NCBI GenBank assembly: GCA_012845835.1
Contig: JABAKD010000023.1
Coordinates: 17,950,027-18,014,026, forward strand
Direction: 5' to 3'
Source: Undaria pinnatifida
Lineage: Eukaryota; Sar; Phaeophyceae; Laminariales; Alariaceae
DNA length: 64,000 nucleotides
The translations under genes and the position numbers were made by a program. The notes below the pieces were generated by a model, which searched no databases, was not told where the DNA came from, and worked only from the letters and a program-made list of their open reading frames with translations. Below, in pieces: positions 43,611-55,846 of the stretch (positions within the stretch are counted from its first letter, which is position 1; each line of letters begins with the position of its first letter).

Positions 43611-43966
43611 CTACATACACCCCCCTTTGTTCCCCGCCCAGTTCGTTCAAACGCCCCACTTACAATCGAAATCGGCCAGAGTAATAAACACTTCTAAGCA
43701 ATTGATATCACGTCATTATCTTTCCAGCCATCCATGACGTAGCTTTCATTAATCCTCCCTCCCCCCCTCCAACGCCCCCTCCTTCCCCACACCCCGCACG
43801 ATCGTCTAGACCCAGCACCGCGCGTATAGCAAGCCCCTACATACCTGTCATATGATTAATACGCGCGATCGGAGGATCACACACAATGTTGCGAACATCA
43901 GTGACGACCAAATCCGTGATATAAATATTATATATGCCCTAAACCTCTTAAACCCCCCCCCCCCCC

Positions 43967-44004
<38 letters not shown>

Positions 44005-44730
44005 TGCCTTTTACTTTTTTCCCTCGCTTCCTCTTGCTTAACCGCCCCACCTACTATCGAAATCCGCCAGAGTAATAAACACTTCCACGTCCTGGATATC
44101 GCCTCGTTACCGTTTCAGAGCCGTCCATGCCGCTGCTGCAATTCCCACCCACCCCCGTCCCCAACGCCCCTTCCTTCACCCTCCACCCGCACGATCGCCT
44201 AGACCTAGCACTACGCGTATAACCAACCCCTACATCCATGCGACCTAAAGCCCTCCCCCCCCGCCCCCGGCCCCCCCCGCCACATTCCTTCCCTCCCCCA
44301 CAAGAAATATTTATAGTTTCGACGCACAAATAGACCTGACCCACCCGTCCCCTCCCCCCCCCTCCCCCCCTCCCGCCCCCCTTTTGATCAAAATCAGGCC
44401 CCCACGTCCATAAAAACTCCGCCCTCCCCTCACCGGATATTCGACTTACAGGATTCACTTGATAAACTGATGCATTTCCTTCCACAGCTGTCAGATTTTG
44501 TCCCCCTCAGAAACGGGTTTTATAGTTTCCGCGCACACACTGCCTAACATCACCCTGTTGACCCTGATAGCTACACTGTAGTTGCAAGGGGAGTCGCCGA
44601 CCTATATCCTTAATGAGGACACACAACCCGTAATACGCGCGATCGGAGTAGCACACACAACTTGCAAAGATGAGTTTCGACAAAATCTTCGATCTCACAG
44701 CTGGAGTGTATTTTAATTTTATATAATATA
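43611..44730. repeat. Dispersed poly(C)-rich repeat D1, copy 2
   Basis: Same order of blocks as 5,590-6,890: CCAGTTCGTTCAAACGCC, TTTCATTAATCCTCCC, CACGTCCTGGATATCGCCTC, poly(C) and the 250-bp terminal block. The poly(C) run at about 43,953-44,004 is about 50 bases with a single T. The copy is preceded by the CTAC target duplication of the miniature element. Confidence 0.85.
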
Positions 44731-44732
44731 TC

Positions 44733-44862
44733 CTCCGGCGGATGATGGGGAAAAAAAACTTTAGCTCACCACACTTCCACGTATTTTCATACGCGTCGTG
44801 TGTCGATTTAACTCAGTTGTTTTCGCAGCCCAACGTTAGCTGGCGCACCCTTTTTTTTGTAC
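44733..44862. repeat. Inverted pair of a 125-bp repeat (mate at 56,055-56,187)
   Basis: CCTCCGGCGGATGATGGGGA, a poly(A) run, AGCTCACCACACTTCCACGT and GCCCAACGTTAGCTGGCGCA recur in reverse complement at 56,055-56,187, where the poly(A) is longer. No coding content. Possibly the end of a larger dispersed element. Confidence 0.75.
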
Positions 44863-45084
44863 TTGGTATATATGTGCAGATTTGTCTTTTTTTGGCCCAA
44901 GTCCTTTTTCTGTCACAAGGTTAAATATTTACGGAACGTGTTTGCTCTTTTTTACGCTGCGCCTCTCATTTAATGGCTTTCACATCAGGCATAATATACG
45001 GTGATATACGAGGCATAATACACGGCAATGTACGGTACAACAAAGTATATAATGTATGATACTTTCCTTTTTCTTTTCCTTTCT

Positions 45085-45200
45085 CACACTTTTATTTTCC
45101 AGCTTCTGGACAAGCCGTGGTCACAGGTATCGTCCCTTCTTCCCCCCGGTTCTTGCCTTCACATTTTATCGCGCATAGGGTTCAGCAGTCCCACTGCTCC
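45085..45200 (-). mobile_element. SINE-like 3' fragment
   Basis: Matches 37,717-37,830: on the minus strand GGACGATACCTGTGACCACG, GCTTGTCCAGAAGC and an A-rich tail. The similarity stops abruptly at about 45,200, so this is a 5'-truncated copy, as expected for target-primed retroposition. Confidence 0.6.
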
Positions 45201-46563
45201 TATACTAATAATCGCTTGCTCTTTCTTGCGTTTTTTTTTTGTTTTCTTGGCCGCCCACTTTTTTTTGGTCTCCTGATGACCTGCGATGTGACTGATTACG
45301 TCTATTTTTTTCACACGAGCAGCCGAGTAGGAGGTGGGCTAGAAAAGATAAAAGGGGAGGGCAGGTAGAGGGAGACATAAATAGGAACCTTCAAATAATG
45401 CAGGCACGCGAACGGACGATGCGGTCTCTTTCATCAGGCGAACACACGAGCCAAATGTACGCCTAGAGGTTGCCGTCAATGAACCGCCCTAGTTCTGGGT
45501 GTGATTCAACAGCAACTACTATAGTCTTAGACTATATTACAATGAGGAGCTAGCGATGCGAGGAGGCCGAAGGCCGACGAGCATCGATTGGATGCTCTTC
45601 TATAAGGGGTCATGTGTGCAGTTGTTGGCGTGTACCCCTGCTCACGAACAGACACAAACGGACAAAAAACAGTTCCGAAAACTGCCACAGCGTACCTTTA
45701 TTTACTGGATTTCTTAATATTGAGGTTTGTCTGTCTCTGTGTCTGTACGTCCGTCCGTCTGTTCGCTTTGCTTTTGGCGTGCGACGCGTACACCGAACCG
45801 ATTCAGACGCGCTCGGGACTGATAGACGCCCGCTATTTATGCTTAAAGTCTCGAACTGCTCGTGTCGAAAGCGGTGCCGAGATCGCAGAGCTAGGCCATA
45901 GTGACTGCTTCTTACCAGTGGCAATCGTCACTGTGTGAATAGCCTGTGAACATAATGGTTGTGTGAAGGCTCTGTCTTCTATGCGAAGAGATGCAGAGGT
46001 GGCACCGAAGTGTCTGTTAAAATCACTTGTGATAAGAAAGAAAAATGATAGTTTGGAAAGGGCGCTTGAGGCAAAAAGAGAAGAAGAAAGCAGAGAAAGA
46101 AGGAAAAGAAAGAGAGTTGGGAGAGTTGGGAAAGTGATCATGGTGGGTTGCATCACCACCTGATCATCACGGAACAATGCCCGTAGTACGGTAGAATACC
46201 GGGACAACGGGACGACCTTAACATACTCAAATCTACGTTTACATCTAGGTTACATTGAAGATTCAACGTAAGATTCAACTTAAGATTCAACTGCATATCT
46301 TATTCGTGCGAATAGACTGCGCATTAACTTAGATTTGAATCCAAGGTTCATACTTTTAACACACCCCCATAATGCGAAGTCAGATTGCTAGAGAAGCCTC
46401 ATACTTAGAAAAAAAAAAAATCGTAAAATAATCAAAAACAAATGGGTCTCATATCCGGTCCGGTGTATCAACCGCGTCAATATGGATGTATCCATGTTAT
46501 CCACACATTTTACAAAAAAATAAAACGTTACAAGGAAAGATAAGTTTTAAAAAATTACGCTTG
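45201..46563. other. Unassigned sequence
   Basis: No gene recognised. A purine-rich tract (AAAGAGAAGAAGAAAG) lies near 46,075-46,120, and a set of AGATTCAACTTAAGATTCAAC-like words at about 46,255-46,300. Confidence 0.5.
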
Positions 46564-46903
46564 GTGTAATTACCAGCGATAAATACCCTACCTAGTAGAT
46601 AAAACGCAAAGATTCGTCTACTGGGTTTTAAACACGCTTTCTGAATTGTACCAAATAGATAAACAATACTAGACAAATAAAGAGAATTGTGGACAAGTGT
46701 TCATCACGACAAAATAAAATATTCTCACTATTGTGTAATTACCAGCGATAAATACTCCACCTAGTAGATAAAACGCAAAGATTCGTCTACTGGGTTTTAA
46801 ACACGCTTTCTGAATTGTACCAAATAGATAAACAATACTAGACAAATTAAGAGAATTGTGGACAAGTGTCCATCACGACAAAATAAAACATCTCACTATT
46901 GAG
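46564..46903. repeat. Tandem duplication, 169-bp unit
   Basis: Two nearly identical copies (46,564-46,732 and 46,733-46,903), each starting GTGTAATTACCAGCGATAAA and containing GTCTACTGGGTTTTAAACAC. Only a few differences, so a recent duplication. AT-rich. Confidence 0.92.
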
Positions 46904-47375
46904 TTGTTTGTTTAATATACTTACGTACTTCCGCAAAAACAAAACATTAGGAAGCAGGTAGAACGAGTACTGATAGTACTGTAACAAACTATGGTGGGTG
47001 TAGTCATAGTCCATCAACGAGCTATATCCCATTAAGAAACGAATAAACAAACTAACGAACAAACAAAGGTCGCTGCTGTAAGTTAACCACGCCACTTCAA
47101 TATGATCCTAGGATACGCATATAACGATAAACTGTCTGATACTAATCGTACGCTGAAGAGCATAAGAGAGACAGTCCTTTGTGAGCCTTTACTCCTAAAT
47201 GCTGGAATATATACTCGTACCCATTTTCCGGTAGAACATGGCTTACTGCTGTACGATCGTTGACATAAGTTCATACGACCCATAGTTTCACCTTTACTAT
47301 TAATAATACGTAACTGGCGAGCAGTTGTAACTTTATAGTTGACAAAGAACTGCTGCATTAAGTAATATTCTCTAC
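46904..47375 (-). other. Unrecognised minus-strand frame region
   Basis: A 91-codon frame at 47,083-47,358 reads QQFFVNYKVTTARQLRIINS and GKWVRVYIPAFRSKGSQRTV. The composition is protein-like but I cannot match it to any family, and there is no supported start. The rest is AT-rich. Confidence 0.25.
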
Positions 47376-47787
47376 TTAAGGATCAATTTCAACCGTACCC
47401 ACAATTCCAGCGCCTGTCCCCGATTGTTGACGGGAGTGCCGTTGGGGTAGCTGGTGATGGAGCTCTTTTGTACAGAAGGTCAAGGAGGGCTGAAGAAGCG
47501 CTTGGACAGAGACGGGGAGAAATTGTGATGCGATGTGTCGTACGTCGGCCTTGTTCTTCCCCGGTCCATTGCAGTCTTGTGGCTGAATTATAATAGGCGA
47601 ATCGCTTGTCGATATATTGCCTATTCGGTTTGTAGGTAACACGCTTCTCCGTCCTCGGTACATCGCGGTTTGTCGGTGATTGAAACCTCCGATAGCACGC
47701 GGCAGAATTTCAAAAAAAAGGTTAATTTTATCCCACTTATGAAACGCCGCAATCTCGTATGGAACTCCATGAAACAATGATTTTTGG
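47376..47787 (-). pseudogene. Unrecognised frame cut by a TIR element
   Basis: Minus-strand frame ending at 47,376 with AFHKWDKINLFFEILPRAIG, TNRIGNISTSDSPIIIQPQD and a polar C-terminus. Its upstream end runs straight into the terminal repeat of the element at 47,788, so any original N-terminus has been replaced by repeat-derived sequence. No domain recognised. Confidence 0.25.
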
Positions 47788-49519
47788 AAAATTGACAAAA
47801 TCGGGTACACCCGGGTGGTTTCTGAACAAAATCGGGTACCTTTTTTTTGGGACGGGGCGCGCTTACGCACGCGTCTGCAAAACGCCTCCAAATCGCCTTC
47901 TGGCGCCTGAACCCACTGCGCCTAGTGTACGCGCAGCACCGCAAACCGTTTTTTCAGCGTTCGAACCCTCAAAACAGCGCCAAGGACGGCCCCCGAAAAG
48001 TGTTCTCGACGGACAACCCAATTTTTTGTTCAGAAAAACACCGGATATACCCCGCCATGTGCTTCGATTTCATAAATTACCCGATTTTGTTCACACTGCA
48101 CCCGTTTTTGTTCACTTGCAAGACCCGCGGAGACACGGAAACGGACATCTCCCCGCAACCTAGCTGCGGAAGATCCCGCACACAACTGGCATCTTGCCGA
48201 CTGTGATGCAACCGCAGCAGCACTGCTAACTTCCCGGCTCACAAAGATCCGCCGTCACTGATGCACAACTTGCCGCCCCGATCCACAACTGCCTCCCCCG
48301 ATGCAACCGCACTGACCGCACTGACTGCTACTCCGTAGTTGCATCTCTCTTCTGCGTACGTCTTCTGTTCCGCATACGAAGTGCAATTCAGTAGTAGTAT
48401 CGGTCCGCAAGAACTCGTACGGGTAGGAGTACCGGTAATGCAAGGACTGCTGATGGGGAGCTATTTTTCCGCGCCGCGCGTGCTCCTGTCTGTGTCGATC
48501 CTCCACTGTTGGTAATTTGGTCCTCACAAGAACACGCGTCAGACAAGCCTGAGGGTGCCTGTTTTCGGCGGGAGAGGTGCCGGACGGAGAACTTCGTATT
48601 TTCCCCAAAAAACAACGTATCCTCCCTTCCCCGGAGTATATATTGCAGTGGAGTACTTCGAAGTACTTTGTATAACCCAACAAAACTACTTGGACTTCGT
48701 AGTACTGCTGTTGTGTGTATGTGTTCGCAGTATGTGTTCGTAATAAAGTATGTGTTCGCACCACAGTAAATATATGTTCACATTATAGTGTGTGTTCGCA
48801 GTATGTGTTCGCAGTACAGCATTCTTGTTTTTGCAGTGTTTGTTCGCAGTATGTGTTATGTAGGTCCAACGTGGGGTGGCGTGGGGAACGTGTGGAGCCG
48901 AGGGCGTGCGTCGTTTGCTGATGTTTGGAGCAACAAGTGGAGCGTCTCTACATGGTCTTGTCTTTTCGTCCAAGCGCCAGATCTTGGTTGGGGGTCCGCG
49001 CTCACCGCCATGCCACCATTCTTCGCAGTGCGGTTGCATCGGGGCGGCAAGTTGTGCATCAGTGACGGCGGCTCTTTGTGGGCCGAGAAGTTAGCAGTGC
49101 TGCTGCGATTGCATCAAAGTCGGCAAGTTGCTAGTTGCGTGCGGGATCTTCCGCAGCTAGGTTGCGGGGAGATGTCCGTTTCCGTGTCTCCGCGGGTCTT
49201 GCAAGTGAACAAAAACGGGTGCAGTATGAACAAAATCGGGTAATTTATTAAATCGAAGCACAGGGCGGGATATACCCGGTGTTTTTCTGAACAAAATCGG
49301 GTTGTCCGTTGAGAGCACTTTCTGGGGGCCGTCCTTGGCGCTGTTTTGAGGGTTCGAACGCCGAAAAAACGGTTTGGGGTGCTGCGCGTACACTAGGCGC
49401 AGTGGGTTCAGGCGCCAGAAGGCGATTTGAAGGCGTTTTGCGTAAGCGCGCCCCGTCGCGAAAAAAAAATACCCGGTTTTGTTCAGAAACCACCCGGGTG
49501 TACCCGATTTTGTCAATTT
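47788..49519. mobile_element. 1.7-kb TIR element without transposase
   Basis: Inverted terminal repeats of about 0.5 kb (47,788-48,300 and about 49,000-49,519), starting AAATTGACAAAATCGGGTAC. They share blocks such as CTTCTGGCGCCTGAACCCAC and GGACATCTCCCCGCAACCTA. The ends contain repeated AAAATCGGGTA words. The centre (48,715-48,860) holds a short degenerate tandem repeat of TGTGTTCGCAGTA. No transposase frame. No clear target duplication was found. The ends share ATCGGGTACACCCG with the foldback element at 24,790-27,226. Confidence 0.85.
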
Positions 49520-49999
49520 CTCAAAGAAGAAACAAAAAAAACACAAAAAAGACGAGAAAATAGCATCTTGAAAGCGACGCAATTGGGTATCGACGCGGGA
49601 CGCGTGCAAAGGCGGCACCGTGTCCACCTAACTGCTGCAATGAACCGTGCCCACCTAACTGCTGCTGGACAGGCTGGGCTCCCAGGAGCGCGCGCTAAAA
49701 GTCGCGCGCACGCGCTCTGAAAAAAAAGGAACAATGAGTGATGATGCGCTCGGAGCACAAAAGATACAGCAGCAGAGGAGCACAAAAGATGCAGCAGCAG
49801 AAAAAGCAGCAAACATAACCACGACGAGGAACCCAAAACCAGAGGGAGACACACTGGGTGATCACCCGCGAGGGAAAGCGCGTATCTGGGATGGACACCA
49901 TGTCACAAATCGAAACCTAAGAGTGGGGTCTGGAATCAGGGTGAGGCAGGCGAGGATATCCACGGCGAAGCAGACGAGGGTATCTAGCCTACTAGCATC
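49520..49999. other. Unassigned, short ORF
   Basis: A plus-strand ATG at 49,734 opens a frame reading SDDALGAQKIQQQRSTKDAA, polar and low-complexity, which runs into the pyrimidine tract of the next repeat. No domain recognised; probably not a gene. Confidence 0.35.
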
Positions 50000-50470
50000 G
50001 CAAGGTCCACAAATATTCCTTGTCTTTTTCTTCTTTTTGCTTGCCTTTTTCGTTTTGTTTCGTTTTTCTTCTCTTTTCTTTCCTTTCCTTTATCTTCCTT
50101 TTTTTTTTTTCTCCAATTGACTTACGCCTGTCGTGCGTATGTGTAGTGATAGATACTACGTGTAATATATACGTGGTAGTCTTCCTTGGGTGGCAATCGG
50201 AATATTTGGTTTCTCCAGGCGTGAGTAGTGAGACGTATGCACCGGCCTGGACCTGGCACATCGTAGACTGACTCCCGATTTCACTTTTATATGTTTCTGG
50301 TGGAGGCATGAATTGCGTCAGCTGTGATATATGCGTGTACCACCTTGGGTTGTGTGTGTTTTTCCCTGGGGTATTCCTCAGCTTCAGAGTGACTGGAGCC
50401 TGTCCTGTGACCACGGACTTGATTATGCGAGTTTATGTGAAAACAACAACAACAACAACAACAACAACAA
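50000..50470 (+). mobile_element. SINE-like element with (CAA)n tail
   Basis: Pyrimidine tract (50,020-50,115), then a block of about 155 bp shared with the element at 37,688-38,400, then from about 50,273 a block shared with 12,840-13,056. It ends TGTGACCACGGACT (50,406-50,419), AGTTTATGTGAA and (CAA)n at 50,441-50,470. The same 3' end therefore joins two different bodies. Non-coding. Confidence 0.6.
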
Positions 50471-50790
50471 TACATATTGGTTCCAGATCTCCTCGTTATC
50501 AACCCCGTGCAAGTTGCCCGTGGATTTTGGTGCATTCCCTTGAAATTCAGGCCTCGCGTACCTCTCCTCTTGTCGCCGGGGGTCCCCTCAACACTACTCC
50601 ACAGAACCACGCCGTCACCGGTGATGATTATACCAAGTCAAAACTATTATCACCGCACGTTCCTATTACAGTGTTGGGGTCACCTACGGTGAGACTCCTA
50701 TCAAGCGGAACACCAAATTAACAGAAGCAAGCAACCGGAGCGGTACGCGAACACGAGCGTATGCGCTGTACTCAAACTGCACATAAACAC
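50471..50790. other. Unassigned sequence
   Basis: No gene or repeat recognised between the SINE-like element and the CAG repeat. Confidence 0.5.
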
Positions 50791-50793
50791 CAA

Positions 50794-50848
50794 ACAGCAG
50801 CAACAGCAGCAGCAACAGCAGCAGCACCAGCAGCAGCTGCAACAGCAG
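50794..50848. repeat. CAG trinucleotide repeat
   Basis: Interrupted (CAG/CAA)n, about 18 triplets. Not inside a supported reading frame. Confidence 0.9.
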
Positions 50849-50879
50849 GTTAGACGAAAAAGGTCGGCCACATAAACGA

Positions 50880-53800
50880 CGTTACGAATTGGGCACCTCC
50901 AACATGACCCTCCGACATGACGTCAGAGTAGTTTCGCGAGGAGTTCGTTTATAACAGCTTGCTGCCGTCTGCTGTGATGTGTACCAATGTAGCCCACCTT
51001 CTGGCGCCACGCTTACAACGGAGTGCGTTCGTTACTCGGGCAGGATCGGGAGGTCATCTTGACTCGAGGCCGTTTCGACTTCTTTCACGACGCCTGCACT
51101 CGTACCCAACGCCTGGAATTTCGGGTGTGCCTCCGCAGCGTTTGTCATCTGGCGGGAGCGTCAAGTTGGGCGGGAGGGTGGCTGGAGACTTAGCCGGCAG
51201 CACAAGCAAAGCCAGCTCACAAGTCGGAAGGCACGCCAAAGTACATACGTACTGCTGTTGTACTTGTACGATGCAACAGGATGGTGCGTATCTGCTGTGC
51301 ACGCATCTGACTTCAAGTTATATTTGCTGTACGCTTGCTTGTATTTGTCAGCGTTTTTAATAAGGGTGCGCGTCGCTCTTACGGTGCGGGCGTGCGGCAG
51401 CTTCCAGTTGCAGCGCGGTACCACCGAACCGCACCATAGCTGCACCATAGCGGCACCGCACCGCACCGCACCGCACCGCACCGCACCGCACCGCACCGCA
51501 CCGCACCGCACCGCACCGCACGCTCCTGCCAATAGAACAACCACACCACGCCACCACGGGTCGGTCCTACACATGATGGCACGCGTTGGCGTTTGCTCCG
51601 TACCGCGAACAGCCTTGCGTTTGCAACTACGACAAGTAGTCCAGTTCAACCACATTACTGAAGTATAAATCAACACCCTCTTACCCCAGGCATTGCGAAT
51701 TTCATACTGGCTTCGTCCCAACAGAGGAAGCCAAAGAAGCAGGTTCGATGCTATGACGGCTTCAGGGAAAGTGGAGACAGCCTTGTTGGACCTTTGTTGC
51801 TATATACGTTTCCTCTTCCGCGGCAGGAGGAGGGCGTGTACCTGCCTGCCTACGCCCCCTCTGAATTACTATTGGTACCCGTTACATACGTGATACCTGG
51901 TACGTACCTTCTTATTATCTTGGTTAAAAGTGGGCGCCCTCCAAAAAAAAGCATTCAACTACCCCAGCTTCTCTTCGTCGTGAGCACCCGCCAAGCACCC
52001 AAACATCCCGCAGGATGTATGCATTCCAGTTACATTCGAGGTCTGACCTCGTTCATCTCGTTTCTCCATCACGGCCGTCGTCAATCGCGTAAGCAAGGCT
52101 CGCTTAGCTGTGCTTTGCTCTAGCCTCCATGCCTCGTGCTCCCCTCTCTTTCTTTGTCCTCTTTTGTTGTCCCCCCCCTTTTTGCCCATTTTTTACAGCC
52201 TCCGTCGGCTATTTGAACTCCCAAAAATCATGTCCCACCTCCACCCTACAAGAAGTTTGCCCACAGAACCGTAACGCAAATAGTGTTGTTCCATTTAGAA
52301 ATGCGGCGTAATAGGAATGTCACACGTTTGTCGATGGTGCGCGCGCTACAGTGGTCACCTTCGCGTGCCGCTAGGATGTACAGGTAGGCATGGGTGACGT
52401 GGTGGACGTGGAGCAACAAAACAGGGCCTCACGACGATGTGCCTTGATGAACGAGCATTTATGTAGGCCCAGGAAGTCCATTTCTGGGGTTTTTAATAAT
52501 ATATGGCTTTTTCGGCGCAGGGACGTACAGAAACCTATCCCCTCCCCGCAGGCGACGATCACAACTTTCGGCCTAGCAGGGGCTCCGGTGACAGGAACTG
52601 CTTGAGACTTTCAGGGCGGGTGTAATCCATCACGCCAGTGGTGCCTACCGGGTTTTGTAGCCTGCGAACGTTTGTCCACGAGCATTTGACACCTCCAAAA
52701 CCGTCGACGGAAAGTGCTGAAGGGTGCTGCTCCTGCGCGTCTCCTGTGTGCCGTGGAGGCCGCGCACCGAAGTCGTTTGGCTCTCACCAGGGCAGGTGTC
52801 GGTTGTACTGAGGGGGCATGGTCATAAGCTTTTCATAGCTACTTGTGCACACACAGTTCGTTACCTGTGACAAGAGAAACTCGGTATACAGTTCGACCCA
52901 GCATATCAGTCTTTTTTACGTATTTTGGATGCCTCGTGCACCGTCTGCTCGCCGAGGAGGATGATGCGGACTAACCAAGCATGGAAAGCCCAATCCAGAC
53001 GGAGGTCTTGCACTCTGCTTTGCTTGCGGACGCGCCGGCGCCCGGAATGGGTCGAGTACTGGCTGGAGGCACGTCGGAAGCGGTCCTTTCTGGTCGGCAC
53101 TGGAGCAATGGTCAGCTAGCATTGGAGCCGCATGGGTGCACGCTCGCGACCTCACCACGGAGCCGATGGTCGATGGAGAGTGCTTGTGCTCTCGATCGGA
53201 CTGCGTTGTGTTGATGTACAGGAGGTTCAGCAGGCAGCAGCAGAAGGCGGAGAAGGGGTCCTTGGAAACCATGGCTACGGGTCAATCCTCCCCTCTTGGT
53301 CGCTACCCCTCGACGAGCTTTCAGGTGTGTTGAAAGCCCTCACGATTCAGTTGACGTAGCAGCTGACAGGCAGAGGTCGGTACCAAAACACAAGTCACAA
53401 TATATAGCAGTGTACAGCAGTAGTTGTTTATATTTTTTTATACACTAAAGTCGAGTTATTAAGAGGTGGTTGGTGCGTGGGTTGTTCACCAAGCGCTCGC
53501 GTGCACCACTGGCACTAAATTGTATACGACACATATCACATTGGATGTAAAACACGTTGGGGATGGACTGCTGTGCTGTTGTGATTGAACATGTTAATGG
53601 CACAAGGTGGTGGGTGGTGGTACTGCTGTTCGACATGACCAAGATGACTATTATCTGAAAAATAATTTAATTTTAGTGTGTGTGCGTGTGTGTGTTCTTC
53701 ACATTAAACTGATATTTTCACCCGTCTGATGCACCTCCCGCACAACCAGTGCCCGTGCCGATGCCTCCTCCTAGAGAGACGAGTCCGTGGTCACAAACTA

Positions 53801-54698
53801 CAAACAGCAAAAAAACAGAGATACATATCGCAAATACAGGTGATTTAGCCATGCATGCAATGCCGACCACACCGAGTGCGGGTGCGGAACGTATATCACC
53901 AGGCAACATGCAAGGAAGAAAGGAAACCAGTATCACTGGTATAGCATGGAAAGAAAGAAAGAGAAAAGACATAACAAGAAGGTTAAACAAATGGAAACAA
54001 AACAAAACGGAACAGGAACAGCAGAGAACAAAAAGGGAAAAGGAAAAGGAAAAGGAAAGCAATAAAAAAACAGAAAAGGAAAAGGGACCCGCCAGGAGGT
54101 AGAGATACCAAGGGAGACCAAACAGCGAGTCAACAAGATGGCATGGACACGGAAGTTACGACTAGTAAACGAAAATTATACAACGAAAAGACAACGCTTG
54201 ATAATCACTGCTGCAACGCTCGCGCATGCGTTGAGTTTGGTCGCGCCAGGTGCGAGCTCTTTTGGAGCACGTGGAGGTAAATGGAGAGGTTCTTGATATC
54301 TGCGGCGCGACCCAAGACGCTGTCAACATGGTACTTGCAGCTAACGGGCTTCGCATCTCCGCCAACGACCTGAATCGATGGTGAGGAATGTGCGACACAT
54401 GCTATGGTAGAGACGCCCCGTTTTTGTTCTACGACACCTCCCATGATAACTTCTGTTTCGTCTGAGAAATGAGCCAAACTATGTGTCGTACACGCGGTAT
54501 GCCGACGAGGTAAAAACTTCGAAGGAAATGTTCCGACCCATCGTATCATATCAGTGTCAGAGACAATCTGTATAGTGAGCATGATTCGCGCAGCAGCGGC
54601 ACGGCTGCCCAGTGCAACAATTCTTGCTTTCGTGCATTTCTGTAAACGATTTCTTCTCCTCCCGAAATGGGCGCGTGTGCCTCTCCTCCAGTTTACAG
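50880..54698. other. 3.8-kb stretch without supported gene
   Basis: Short frames on both strands, none with a recognised domain. Contains the (CCGCA)n array at 51,456-51,520, a poly-pyrimidine segment around 52,140-52,190, a SINE-like 3' end at about 53,695-53,800 (AGTCCGTGGTCACA at 53,782-53,795, minus orientation, with CA-rich tail), and a purine-rich segment (53,940-54,095). Confidence 0.5.
51456..51520. repeat. (CCGCA)13 pentanucleotide repeat
   Basis: Thirteen uninterrupted CCGCA units. Because five is not a multiple of three, all three frames stay open, which creates spurious His/Arg/Thr-rich and Cys/Gly-rich peptides. Confidence 0.95.
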
Positions 54699-55049
54699 GC
54701 GGACACACACTACGACGCATCCTCGGAGCAGTGCGTCAAGGCCTTCACCCAGGAAGCGCGCTGCATAGACTGGATTGTTACGAGCCCCCCCTACAAGAAC
54801 GCCTTCACAATATTGGGGCAGGCTTTGCGTATTGCACGAGTAGGGGTAGCCTTCAAGCTGAGACTCTCATTTCTCGAACCCTCGAAAGCGCGCGGGCCCT
54901 GGTTCAAGGAAAACCCCCCGAGTGTCATTGTATACCTCCCCAGGGCAACGTACCGTGGGAGAGTATCCAACTCTCCGGAGGCGTGGTTTGTTTGGCGCCG
55001 CCAGAGTGTTGAGACATCTGTTGGTCAGCGTATTTTCTTTGCCATTTAG
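54699..55049 (+). pseudogene. SAM-dependent DNA methyltransferase fragment (SPPY motif)
   Basis: Reads ADTHYDASSEQCVKAFTQEA, then CIDWIVTSPPYKNAFTILGQ, ALRIARVGVAFKLRLSFLEP, NPPSVIVYLPRATYRGR and EAWFVWRR before TAG at 55,047-55,049. TSPPY is motif IV of amino-methyltransferases (D/N/S-PP-Y), and 'vafklrlsFLEP...R' with a late 'aWFVW' matches phage-type N6-adenine methyltransferase C-terminal halves. The SAM-binding motif I is absent, so this is a 3' exon or a fragment; a pyrimidine-rich tract and TTTACAG just before 54,699 look like a splice acceptor. Similar domains occur in DIRS retroelements and in phage or giant-virus genes; neither a recombinase nor an RT is nearby. Confidence 0.6.
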
Positions 55050-55119
55050 GCTCGTCCTACGTTTCGCTGGTAATTGTGTTGGTTTAGCTTCGGATGGTGT
55101 GGTTGGTGTGGGTTAGAAT

Positions 55120-55846
55120 GCGCGTAATAGTCTATGTCCTGTCCTGCTGTTAACGGGTTGGACGCTATGAAAGGGTTAAGGGTTAATTTTATATTTTTTT
55201 CAGTTTCGCCCATGAAGGAGCCGAATATCAATTAATGTACCAGGGGATGCGTCTAATAGATACACGGAAACGTTCAAAAATACAATGCGGCACGTTATGA
55301 TTGCCACGGGCACTGTCGCCTGTTCTCTTCACCTGCATCATCGTGTTGTAGAAAAAATTCTCTTGCGATGATGGCTATATTAGACATCTGTCCCGTTAGC
55401 CGTCGCAAACCCGTCCCGAGTCGCACAGTGCGATTCTTCACAAAACAAACACGCACCGCAGCGCACCGCACAGTCACGTTAACCCCCCCCCCCCCCCCTC
55501 CCAAAAAATAAAGCACGCACCGAAGTGCACGCCGAAAAGCCTTGCAAAAATAATCGACAGTGTCCGACAACAGAAACACTCGCGTATATGCAACCACTAA
55601 AAAAGCCTCCATCCGCACCGTTAGGCGCGAAGACCCGCGTAATTAAAGCAAAGCGCTACAGCAGTCGTCGATGACACATGGAGTCCCATGCGAGGTAAAA
55701 TTGGTTGTACTGTAACTTTAAAATACACCAACACGTAACATACTGAAGACACCAACTCCTATATCGGACGCTTGCTTGATAAATACCGAGAGTTGCAGAA
55801 ACAAGATCATACGCCGAACTGTAGCCCCCTTCGACTCCTTTCCACA
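55120..55846. other. Unassigned sequence with poly(C)
   Basis: No gene recognised. A poly(C) run of about 16 lies at 55,482-55,498. Confidence 0.5.

Noticed and set aside
47788-49519. Target-site duplication of the second TIR element
   Set aside because: Flanks (..TTTTTGG and CTCAAAG..) share no direct repeat of useful length at the apparent ends.
51161-51721. 186-codon ORF with VRCGAVRCGAVRCG repeat
   Set aside because: It is generated by the CCGCA microsatellite, which is open in all frames.
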